Assembly: GCA_024867545.1 (NCBI GenBank)
Contig: JANFNE010000001.1
Location: forward strand, 1,798,001-1,862,000
DNA: 64,000 bases
Direction of reading: 5' to 3'
DNA from: Phytopythium helicoides
Lineage: Eukaryota > Oomycota > Peronosporomycetes > Pythiales > Pythiaceae
Shown piece after piece: positions 54,500 to 64,000 of this stretch; within the stretch, counting starts at the first letter, position 1; each line of letters opens with the position of its first letter. A program made the position numbers and the translations under genes. The notes under the pieces are model-generated. The model was given only the letters and a program-made list of their open reading frames with translations. It searched no databases and was not told where the DNA came from.

Positions 54500-57422
54500 G
54501 CTTGCAGGAGGGCGACGGAGGTGGTGGTGGTGGAGCTCGGCTTGCACGCTCGGAGGCGAATTGGATTGTGAGCGGCCAGCAGCGGGGACCGGAGACCGGA
54601 ATGCATGGGCCGAGACTGGGCGGGTGACGACATACAGGGTGTTGTTGTCAGGAGCCTGTCGTGAGCAAACAGTGCATTGTAGCCTCATCGCCGACGTGCA
54701 TGCTGAAGCCAATCTTAGAGTTGCACGCGCTCAAATCACTGGCCCAACTGCAAGTTGAAAGTCTTCCCGATGCTCATGGCGACTTTGGAGGCATACAAAG
54801 CGCGAGTGACGCAGCCCATCGTGATTTGAGGCGATGGAAGGAGGGGGAAGGGCGTTCCTGGCCTCTCCCCGGCGCAAACGCCTCAGTCCTGAAGCGCATA
54901 GCCGCCCCCGGCTCAATAGAGTGAGGTGTATATACGTCGACGGCTCGCATGTCGGACTCGCATGCAAGGCATCGATGGCCCCAAATGCTGCGGCGACACC
55001 TTCATCCCGTCGGTGCTGCCTCGCAGGTTTAACGCTGTGGGCGACGTGTAAAGCGAGCGATTACCTTACACTCGAGCGATTCTTCAAGCTTCACATAAAA
55101 CGGAGCGAGCGCCGCCGTCATACGCCTGCCGAGTCGCGGCGAGGCGTGAATCACGTGAGACGCAAGGCGGCACTCCATTAATCCCCCGACCTCGCAGCTC
55201 TATGCACCCGGAAGGTTTAACGGTCGCCTTTGCCTCGCAGGAAGGCTCGGCCGACAGCTCAGCAAACACACAGCGTGGCGTTGCCCAGTCGCGCGGGGTC
55301 GCCGCAATCACGTGAAACTGGGCTTCACGAGGTGGAAGGAGCGTCGTAAGGTGCTGCCGGGATCACGCCGAGAAAGAGAGCCTCTCGAGACCAAACATTC
55401 GCACAGCCACAGTTCAAATCACTCGGCGAGCACTTCGCTCGCGTCATTGAAATTGAAGAAGCGGGCTTGGTCGCGGTTCTGCATGAGTCTGACCTCGCGC
55501 GTCAACAAAGCCGTCATCGGCGATGACAGAACGCCTGGTTTTGACGACTGGCACTGGCGAGACTAAAGCTAATCACGTGAAGCGCAAGGCCCCGCGGGTC
55601 CACCGAAGCCTGCCGTGTGGTCCGCGGATAACAAATGAAGGTCGCTACTTGAAGAACGGGCGAAGACCGACGGAGCGAGAAGAAGAGAAGACGAGGAGCC
55701 TCGGGAATCGCAGCAGCCAATATCCAGTCAGTCACTTGGTTGGCGGTACGCCTCGGCGGCGTGCAGGCTCCCGGCGGCTAATCGCTCGGCGATTAGTTGC
55801 AGTGCGGCACCGCATCGTGCGGGTGCTCTGCAGATTTGACAAAGCTCGGCCATGAGGAGACCACTGCAAGTGGGTCTGGTAGACGTACAGTATACAGTAC
55901 TCAGCCGCGTGGTGGACCGGCTCACGACTTTCCCGCGCGCTGATTGGCTGGTTGGCGCTCGCGGAATGTAACCACATAAACTGAAGCACTGGACATGGCG
56001 ATCGACTTGCACGCCAGCAGTTTGTTGGTGCGAGTCGTTGGGAATTTGCAGCGACTTCGTGACATTAATGCTTCTGACCATGCACCGTGAGTACAATAGC
56101 TGTCAGATGTGTCTCCTGATAACGGATGTGTACTCCAGCTGAGAAGCGAGCTATTGCATCAATTGAGAGACACTTGTCGAGTCATCGAGGATGGAGGTGA
56201 CAAAATTTTTCTTTCTCCAAGCAAGCACTCCGTAGGAAGACGACAGGACGGATGGTGAGTCTGGTCGATGGTGGGTGCGACGTCTGCAGTGGCGCCACTT
56301 CCCACCGGCAGGATGCATGTAATTGGTGTGCAGTGTCAGGTCCGTGCCATTTCTGCTTGGTCAACCGGCGCAGCCAGCCGCAAGCAAGGCTCGTCTCGTG
56401 CCCATCCGTGAGCAATCGAAACGACTGACGGAGGGAAAGGTGGCCTGATTACGGCTCAGCGAGATCAAATTGCTGCACGACCGATGGTCTGCACGCGCCG
56501 GGAGCGCGTGGCTCGCGCACCTCGCGCTCCTGCTCAGTTCGCTGGAGGAAAAGGCGATGTGAGAGGCGAGAATCCCGCGAGAGAAAATGATCATTGACCT
56601 TCGGTGGTCCGTTTGTGGGGTAGAACAGGTTGAATGCTCGACTTAACATCCCAAAGGCACGGCTGTAAGTGTCGACGGTCGTGAAGACGCTGCTGCGATT
56701 TTCTGCTGCCAGCCCTGAATCTGTCACCGTCTATCTCGTGCTGTTCAGTGTCGGCGGTGGTGGCGGTCTGTCCGACCTCGTTGCTTGCGAATTTTTACGC
56801 CAAAGCACTGGCATGAACTGAGGAGTCTCCGACTACAATGGCCGTTGTCACAGCCCCAACATTGGGTCGCCTCGGTTCTAATCGCGAACGTGGCTGTTGT
56901 CCTTGACCGCAGCAATAACTGTAATGCAGTAGTTCGCCGCCTGAGCAAGCGAAGGTAAAGTTGGACTGAGCCGTCCAATCCAGCCGCAGGCGTGAGGCTG
57001 AGCGCGTGCCAGGGGATGAAAATAGGTTGCCAAGCACCACGAATGCATCTTTTCTTGCCAAGAGCCTGGTTGACTCGGCTCACAGACACGCATCAGCCGA
57101 TCCCAAGCAGGCTTTCGGCGTCAAAGAGACGATGGTGCCGATAGGTCTGCCAAGGCACGAGAAGCCAAGCACTGTCAACCTATAGATAGTCAGCCCAGCT
57201 CATAAACCGTGCATGCAGCGAGCGGCATTCGAGCTCCGCTGTTGCCAGCGGGCGCGAGACCAAGAGACAGGAGAGCAAAATTTTCGCCCCAAGCCAAAGG
57301 AACAGCCCGACGCTGAGCGGCAGCACTAGCAACCACCGCTTGCTTCAGTCTTGCCATATTCCAATTCTCCCACAAGCTCCCGCTTTCGTTCCAAGTCCGA
57401 GCCTACGAGATAGCCAGCCAAG
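54500..57422. other. 2.9-kb divergent spacer between the AceTr paralogs
   Basis: Longest gene-poor stretch in the window, with no supported gene. It carries three AATCACGTGA palindromic boxes (55149, 55306, 55571) and an ATTGGCT element (~55944). It also shows short internal echoes such as GGTTTAACG (~55026 and ~55213). It likely contains both transporter promoters. Confidence 0.5.
55149..55580. promoter_or_regulatory. Cluster of AATCACGTGA boxes
   Basis: AATCACGTGA occurs at 55149-55158, 55306-55315 and 55571-55580. Copies 1 and 3 share a longer context (box followed by ..CGCAAGGC). CACGTG is the core bound by bHLH/bZIP factors in eukaryotes. A fourth AATCACGTG in reverse lies at 58167-58175, before Gemin5. 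Confidence 0.5.
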
Positions 57423-58082
57423 ATGAGCAACACGCCGATCCTTCCTGTATTTAATAACGCGCCGATGGCCTCGCCTGGCCAAGTGATGATCTCGGAGCCG
57501 CGTCAGTTTGGGAACCCCGGCACGCTCGGACTCAGCGCCTTCGCCACCACCACGCTCGTGCTCTCCATCTTCAACACGGGCATCCCATCCTCCGAGGCGG
57601 AGCCGATCGTGCTCGGCCTCGCGCTCTTCTACGGCGGCTTCGTGCAGATGGTCGCTGGCGTGTGGGAGTTCATCGTGAACAACACGTTCGGTGGCACGGC
57701 GTTCCTGAGCTATGGAGCGTTCTGGATGTCGTTCGCGTATTTCGTCAACTTCGTGGAGCCGACGATCGAAGCCGCGCACGTGCACGAGGCTGTGGCCATC
57801 TTCCTGTTTTCATGGGCCGTCTTCACGTTCGTCATGCTCATCGGCTCGATCAAGACCAACATGGGGCTCTTTGTGCTTTTCGCGCTGTTGGAAGTGACCT
57901 TCATCCTGCTGACGGCCGGTCATTTCGCCCACAGCGATGCAACCATCCACGCTGGCGGCTGGACAGGTATCCTTACCGCCATCACAGCCTACTACGTCGG
58001 CGCCGCGGACCTTTACAAGGCGACGTGGAAGATCGAGCTGTTGCCTCTGGGCCAGGTGAAGCTCCAGGTGGCCTCCACGTAA
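57423..58082 (+). CDS. Acetate/succinate transporter, AceTr family, paralog 2
   Basis: Single exon, 219 residues. Nearly the same core as paralog 1: FGNPGTLGLSAFATTT, GLALFYGGFVQMVAGVWEF, NTFGGTAFLSYGAFW and YYVGAADLYKATWK. Differences cluster in the N-terminal ~25 residues, in loop 3 (EPTIEAAHVHEA versus KSSIPAENVHEA) and at the C-terminus. Six membrane helices are inferred. The pair is divergently arranged around 2.9 kb of spacer, pointing to an inverted local duplication. Confidence 0.93.
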   Translation: MSNTPILPVFNNAPMASPGQVMISEPRQFGNPGTLGLSAFATTTLVLSIFNTGIPSSEAEPIVLGLALFYGGFVQMVAGVWEFIVNNTFGGTAFLSYGAFWMSFAYFVNFVEPTIEAAHVHEAVAIFLFSWAVFTFVMLIGSIKTNMGLFVLFALLEVTFILLTAGHFAHSDATIHAGGWTGILTAITAYYVGAADLYKATWKIELLPLGQVKLQVAST

Positions 58083-58166
58083 TAGACTTTGTACATTTCA
58101 ACTTCATGCTCGCACGATTGGTGGTCCGCAGCGTGTCACTTGCCTTCAACATGACCTTGTGTACTG

Positions 58167-58185
58167 CACGTGATTGGCCAGTCCC
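58167..58185. promoter_or_regulatory. Overlapping CACGTG and ATTGGCC boxes upstream of Gemin5
   Basis: CACGTGATTGGCC combines the CACGTGATT box found in the AceTr spacer with the CCAAT-type core found before other genes, about 65 bp before the Gemin5 ATG. Confidence 0.45.
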
Positions 58186-58236
58186 TAAACAAATCCTCTT
58201 GCCAGTCCCCAACCACTCCTCAACCCGATCCTGATC

Positions 58237-61200
58237 ATGGCGACCGCCGCTGGTGGCGATGGCTCGCTCGTGCTGCCACCGTCGCCCAACTGGTTCTGTT
58301 CGCAGGTAGCTGCGCGTCTCTCGAGGCCGCTTGTCCTCTCCTATGGGCCGTAAAACTGCTGCTAACGGCGCTCGGAGCGCGCAGATCTGCGACTGGGGGT
58401 GGACCGCAGGAGACGGCGCGCTCGTGGCGTTCGGCGCCAAGAACGACGTCTACGTCTACCAGGTGGGCAACAGGCGGCCTCAAGGCTCTCTGGTGCGATG
58501 AATAACGCCACGTGCGTGCTGCGAAGGTGCTGCCGACGACTCCGAGGCTGGCGTTCAAGGCGCAGATCGCGCGTGGGAAGAAGGCACAGCGAGTGACGGC
58601 AGTGAGGTTTCTCCACGCAGAGGCTACGGGAGACGGAGCTGCGAAGATTGTGAGTGGCAGCGAAGGCGGTCACATCCAGATTTGGTACGCTGTCGTTTTG
58701 GTCTATCACCAAAGTGTTGCATCGCGTTGACCGTGGACTCACCCATGGATTCTTCAACTGCCAGGGATGTTCGGACTGGCGCCATCCTTGAGCAGCACAA
58801 GAAGCATTCGGTCGAGATTACGGCCGTCGCAACTGCTGCAGCTGGTGCGAAAAGCCCCAGCCTTGTTGTAGCTGGGGATCGCCAAGGCAAGATCAGCTGC
58901 TGGGACCGCGCTGGGTGAGCAGCTTCCGATTTCTGCTGAATCTAACTGGTACAGCGCAACTAATGGCCATACGGCTGCTGTGGTGTATTGCAGAGGCCGT
59001 GTTGGAGTACTTTCGCCGGTGTCAGGCGATGGGGTATTTAGTATGGCAGTGTCGCCTCGTGATGCATCGCTAGTGGCTGTGGGCTACCGCAGCGGTCTGC
59101 TTTGTCTCGTGGACGCACTCCAGGAGATTCTGCTGCATCGCATCGATGCGCACGACCAAGAGCTTCAATGTTTGGTGTGGACCCTAACACCTGACGAGAA
59201 CGTATATCTTGCGTCTTCGTCTCGAGACAAAACTATCAAGATTTGGCGTGCGGCTGGCTGGGATGCAACACAAGAGAATGAAAGCACTGATGGACATTCG
59301 AATTCCTCCAAAACGAAGATTGCTTTGGAGCGCATTTTGAAGTTACCAATGGGAAAACAAGGGCAAGCATATAACCCGTCTAAACATTTGTGGTTACCAG
59401 TTGCGTGGAGCACCGCCAAATCCGAGCCAACAACCACAGCCAGACTCTGGTCAGGATCGTTTGACGGTAATTTGCTACAATGGGATATTCCGCTCAAAGG
59501 CTCAAAACAAGTCAAACCGGTCGCCATCAAGAATGGTCATAACAGGATTCTTTTCAATATTATCGCGTTGCCTCGAAGCATCACACAACAGTTCGAAGCT
59601 GCGGCAAATACCCCAACTCTAATGACTGTTTCCCTCGACCGTGAGCTTCGAGTCTGGGCAGAAACTCCCCTTGGATCAACTCCAAAGACCACTAACGGCA
59701 ACATGCACACAATTGCCAAGTTACTTGGTCTCGGTGGACATGTGTACGATGTTTCGTATTCCAAGCAATTGTCAACGATTGCCCTCGCATGCGGCGATCA
59801 AACTATCCGGCTATGGAAGCTCGATGTAAAGGGCGGAAACACGTACAATACCGAGCTACTGTGGAAGGGTCTGAAAAGCAAGATCACAAGCATCGCTTGG
59901 CACCCATCTACGGCTGGTTTGTTGGCCTTTGGCACTGAAGATGGTACCTTGGGAGTATACGACACTCAATCAAAGAAGCAGACACGTTTTATATCTAGTC
60001 ATGCCGGAGAGGTACAGCAGGTTGCATGGCACATTATTTACAGCGCGTCGGCCCAAGATGGTAGTGCAACGGCAAATGGTGACGAGATAAACTCGTTCGT
60101 GGAAGCAATGCATGAGCTTGAGAAGGGACAAGAGGAGGGCGCTAGTCTTGACGACGCGCTGGCGAAGCTTAATGCTCAGCCGCAACAACTATCAAACCCA
60201 AATGGTTCGTCTACACGCATAGTTCTGTGGAGTCGAGATGCTTCTGGTCAGCTCTTCGAGTCAGATCCGGATAACCCCGATACCCCATCTCACGTTGTGA
60301 AAAACACTCGCTCGTGCCTTTCGTTTTCCTGGAGTGAAGATGAGAGTGTAGTCGCTATTGCAAAACCAAACGGCATCGTCGAGTTTGTGGACCACTTTTC
60401 AGTGAACCCAGACGAGGCGAGTAATGTTGGAGTCGTCCAGGATCATGAAGATCGTGTTTGTTGCATCTCGTGGACCCAAGTCGGGAATAGTCGCTTGATT
60501 GCGACAGGCGGGGGAGATGGACGCATACTAGTCTACCAACTTGATGGCGATGATGTGAGCTCTCCGATCCTTGTGACGAAGTTAGATGGCCACGCTGGAA
60601 TGGTAAATCAGTTGAAGTGGCAACCAGTGGAATCTGATAAAGAAAATGGCGCTAAAATTGTTGGAGAGACGCCTTTACTTGCGTCGTGCGGCGCAGACGG
60701 GTGTGCTACTGTTTGGGATATCAGTCGTCGCGAAGAACCAAGAGTAGCTGCCTTCAGAAAGCACGTAGGGCGAGTCCTCACTCTCGCTTGGACTTCCCCA
60801 ACAGTGATCGTCAGCGGAGGTGAAGATCAATCTGCTCGGATTTGGAAGATCCACGACTTCCCTGACACGCGAACCATTGACGAAGACCTCAGCATAAAGC
60901 CTCGACAAATGAAAAATGGGGCTCAACAACCTTCCTTGAGTACGAAACCAACAAATGCTGAAAGCAACAACGTCATGCAATCATCAGCCGGTCATAATCA
61001 TTCTCCACCACTCATCGAGAAGGCATCAATTTCAAGCGCTCCAAAGAAATCGAAGAAGAAAAAGAATTCACAAAAGAGTGCGGCTTTATTTCATTCTGAG
61101 TCTTCTCCGACTGAGCATAATCAAGTCGCTGATTTTTTTGCAGACCGTTCGGCAAAGTTGAACTCGACAGCTGACGTTGGTGTATGTCCAGCAGGAGTGC

Positions 61201-63062
61201 ATATTGAGTCAGCAGGCGGAGTCGATGATCTTGTGTCAATCCTGCCTCTTCTAGATCGTCCCAAAGGCAATCCTTTGAAGTCGCGTAGTGCTATTTCTCA
61301 ATTTTTCCACAAAGAGCAGACCAGATTTGCAAGCGAAGAGAACTGGGAAGCTCAGGCGCACGTGTTGCTATTGCAAGGAAAAATTGCAGATGCTCTTCAT
61401 GTTGTCGTCAAAGAGGGAACCCTTGATGCGACGTGGGTTGCGCTGTCACCCATGGCAGGAATGGAAGTATGGCACGAAGTGACCAACCTGTTCGCACAAC
61501 AACTTGTCGCCCAAGGAGATTTCGCCACTGCTGCTTTTCATTTTCTCAGTATCGGTAAAGTCCGCTCTGCTATTCGCTCACTCTTGGAGGGTGCAGCCTT
61601 CCCAGAAGCACTTGCGCTAGCTAAGCAACGTCTTGGGGCATCAGAACCGCTTGTCCGCGAAGTAGCATGGAAATATGCGATGTGGCTAGAAGCGCGAGGT
61701 CAATACGGCGATGCCGCACTCGTTTATTCCAGCCTTGAAGAATCTCCACTTGATCCTATGAGTGGGTTGAGTACTAGTGTTGAAGAAACTTTTTCATGGA
61801 GAGCTGGAGCTGTTCGTGCGCTTGTCAAGACTAAGAATGCTGCTTGCATCGCGCAGGCTGTCGATTTGCTCCATGAACTTGCTCACTCAACGATTGACAA
61901 CCGTGTGGGCGAAGGACCTCTCTCGTTCCCAGCCGCGTTTATAACGATTGACATTCTTGGACCGCTTGTGCGCGAGGCACTTTTCAAGGACGCTGCAAGC
62001 GCAGTTGATCTGCTGGTGGTCCAATCTCCAAAGATTCGAATTCATTCAAGCCGGCCGATGGCGGCAACGTCCTTCTGTCTTACGCGGTGTCTGATTGCCA
62101 TTCTTGAGTCGTTGATCAAGTGTGGATCAGGAGACAATTTTTCGATTGACAGATCTGAGCTACCGAGTGAGTTGAAAGTACTACAGCAGTGTTTTCCGGA
62201 CAACGAGCTCATTCAGTTGTTGGTAGAAATGGTGGGAAGTCGTTCCAATGAAGGCGGTGCATATCCTTCTAGCCTGCTCTCAGCGGGACATCCGAGGCTA
62301 TCAGCATGTGAAACAGCGGAATCGTTGATTAGTCTTGCTGATGGCTTCTGGAACAAAGTCGTTTGTGTCTGTCATCAATGTGGAGTTTGGCCCAGCGGTG
62401 ACGAGTCAAACATGGACGAAGGTATCCTAGCAGAAGCACAAGATCTTCTCATGGATGATGAAAACAGCTGGCTGCTACTTGAGTGGCGGAAACAAGTGCT
62501 GCTAGGCGCTGCTCCATCGGTTCGGCAGCTTTTTGATGCTGCTATTGATATACTTCGCTTTGTCGTGGATGCAATGGCTGGATGTTTGATCAGTTCGATG
62601 GAACACCTTGTACGTCTACTCGATGATGTCGTGGATACGATCGCTTTAGAAGAACTCCAGGGAGGTGATGAAGAAGGCGATAGTGAGCGCATTTCCCTCG
62701 CTACCAAGCTTATCGTTCTCTTGTTTCCAGGAGGAGTGGCATCTAGTAGCTCTCCTGTTTTGGACATTGGAGAGCTTGGAGATGAACCGACCGATGCACA
62801 AAGCCTCTGGCAAACACTACAGCTTCTCCAATGCCGAGTTGCTGTAGGCATTGCGAGTAGACAACGTCAGTTTAGCTACGAATGGGTAGATTGCACTTCA
62901 AAACGAGTCCTCGATGCTGCCCAGTTGAGCAATATCTCCCAAGAGTCGGACGTAGCTGAAAATGCCGCTCTTCACCGAGAACGGCTCGCAGCCGAGTTGG
63001 AGACCCTACAGCAGTTGATAGGTGGACAAGCCACCGCTAGGGACAATGTTATCGATCAATAA
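58237..63062 (+). CDS. GEMIN5: Gem-associated protein 5 (Gemin5)
   Basis: snRNA-binding subunit of the SMN complex and a translation regulator. Five exons: 58237-58305, 58385-58462, 58527-58684, 58765-58914 and 58955-63062. They give 1520 residues, near the human length. The N-terminus SLVLPPSPNWFCSQ matches the conserved Gemin5 start. WD repeats follow through about residue 870 (for example ASSSRDKTIKIW, SVDLRELRVW-type ends, CGDQTIRLW, SCGADGCATVWD, SGGEDQSARIW), consistent with a double propeller. A Lys/Ser-rich linker (~60900-61150) comes next. The C-terminal helical part includes ALHVVVKEGTLDATWVAL and FPEALALAKQRL, resembling the TPR-like dimerisation domain. The last exon alone encodes about 1368 residues. 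Confidence 0.93.
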
Positions 63063-63164
63063 GAGCGTCGCCCCTTTCCATCGCATTCGTATTTCAAAAC
63101 CATGCTTCGCCTTATCCAATAAGTCAAATCATTCAAATCAGCCATGCAAGGCGCTACGCCGGTA

Positions 63165-64000
63165 TCAAAACTCGAACGGAATGTCCTCACGCGAGAAGAG
63201 AACCTCACGCTCCAAAGCCAGCTTCGTGTCGTAAAGCAGCGAGGAGCAGCTCGTTGTGTACGTGTTCGCAGTGTCCATACGTTGAAGGATCCGAAGAAGG
63301 GACCGCACTGCTGCGAGCAGCTCTTCCTTCTTTATTGGGTTGACATCGTGGGTGTCGCCGCTTCCGCCGCCACCACCTCCCGAAGCTCCTGATTCATCGT
63401 TCTCATCCCCGCCAAGCCCTCCATCCTCTCTGTTCGCCTCCATCTCGATTGCCTTGCTCATTCGGTGCAAGTTGTGCAGCAGCCAATCGTACAAAAAGCC
63501 AGCCGGTTTGCTGCGAATCGCCGTCCATATCAGAGTGTCGTCTTCCTCCGTTGCGATTTGAATGAGGTGGACCAGCGTAAATGATAACTGCGTCTCGAGC
63601 TGTTCTTTGTATCGAAATTCAGTCACGTCCTTCAAGTCTGACGCAGTCTCGAGCGCATCGATAACCGCATAAAGGGAAGACTTGAAAAAGTTTCCGTACG
63701 CTGAGCGCGATCGCGACACACGAAGCGCAGTGCATGCGCTAATTCGCACCTTGAAGTTTTCTTGCTGTGCTATTGCAGTGATAAGCGCCTGGAAAACCGC
63801 TGGTGCCCACGTTACTGATGCAAGCGGCAAGCTTGGACACAAAAGCACCTTTGCAATCGCGTGGCAAGCGTTCCACCGAACTTTTGGCGAGCCCGTATTG
63901 ATCTTGGACGCCAGGATTACCATTGCCTGCGCTAGAAGTTCGTGGAGGCCAGTGGCTTCGTAAGGTGTCAGTGTTGCGGCAAACGGCTCAAAGCTGATCC
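63165..64000 (-). CDS. HEATR6: HEAT repeat-containing protein 6 homolog, C-terminal part
   Basis: The minus-strand frame is open from the stop at 63165 to the window end, so the gene is partial at its 5' side. Visible blocks are KVRWNACHAIAKVLLCPSLPL, ENFKVRISACTALRVSRSRSAYG and FRYKEQLETQLSFTLVHLI, the order seen in the C-terminal HEAT repeats of HEATR6. An internal Gly/Asp/Glu-rich linker with seven glycines (~63355-63420) is an insertion. Function is poorly defined in the family. It converges on Gemin5, with only ~102 bp between stop codons. Confidence 0.85.
   Translation of the reverse strand, partial: ISFEPFAATLTPYEATGLHELLAQAMVILASKINTGSPKVRWNACHAIAKVLLCPSLPLASVTWAPAVFQALITAIAQQENFKVRISACTALRVSRSRSAYGNFFKSSLYAVIDALETASDLKDVTEFRYKEQLETQLSFTLVHLIQIATEEDDTLIWTAIRSKPAGFLYDWLLHNLHRMSKAIEMEANREDGGLGGDENDESGASGGGGGGSGDTHDVNPIKKEELLAAVRSLLRILQRMDTANTYTTSCSSLLYDTKLALEREVLFSREDIPFEF

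Overview
This is a eukaryotic nuclear window, most likely from an oomycete (Phytophthora/Pythium-type stramenopile). The genome is compact and GC-rich. Genes lie on both strands, often with only 70-400 bp between them, and introns are short (about 55-80 bp, GT-AG plus one GC-AG). The protein set fits: a Crinkler-like NTPase/nuclease, an oomycete-style multi-pass membrane protein, acetate-transporter (AceTr/FUN34) paralogs, and orthologs of eukaryotic genes that often look plant/protist-like (AUG7, a PP2A B'' gamma subunit, Gemin5). No database search was run. Exon structures were read by hand from splice sites, frame continuity and recalled family similarity.

Layout. 1-8898: two almost identical 2.63-kb direct repeats (1-2633 and 6271-8898) flank a minus-strand Crinkler-type gene (2970-5801). 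8899-13864: two lineage-specific genes, one Ser/Asn-rich and one acidic with a C-terminal membrane anchor. 14337-17838: a tight head-to-tail pair, PP2A B'' gamma (PPP2R3C) and the augmin subunit HAUS7/AUG7. 18509-23553: a ubiquitin protease, mitochondrial GrpE, a four-TM protein and farnesyltransferase alpha. 23825-26793: gamma-adaptin of AP-1. 28586-30427: glutaryl-CoA dehydrogenase in ten exons. 30428-32924: the second-longest gene-poor gap. 32925-36113: an intronless type IIB Ca2+-ATPase. 36541-38369: a soluble-type fumarate reductase with an N-terminal membrane segment. 39449-41303: the multi-pass membrane protein. 43105-44934: a protein with four PH domains. 45351-49015: two uncharacterised minus-strand genes. 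49325-52289: a Tat-SF1-like splicing factor with two GYF modules, divergent from a MoaE gene. 53879-58082: two inverted AceTr paralogs around a 2.9-kb spacer. 58237-63062: Gemin5. 63165-64000: the 3' part of a HEATR6 homolog.

Most of the window is housekeeping: RNA processing (Gemin5, Tat-SF1), trafficking and lipidation (AP-1, FTase), microtubule organisation (PP2A B'', HAUS7), organelle metabolism (GrpE, GCDH, fumarate reductase, MoaE) and calcium homeostasis. The accessory material is the Crinkler/direct-repeat block, an inverted pair of 0.36-kb repeats at 38.8 and 52.7 kb, and decayed gene-poor spacers. A shared CCAAT-type element (ATTGGCTGAAAT and variants) sits upstream of many of these genes, usually in the same orientation.
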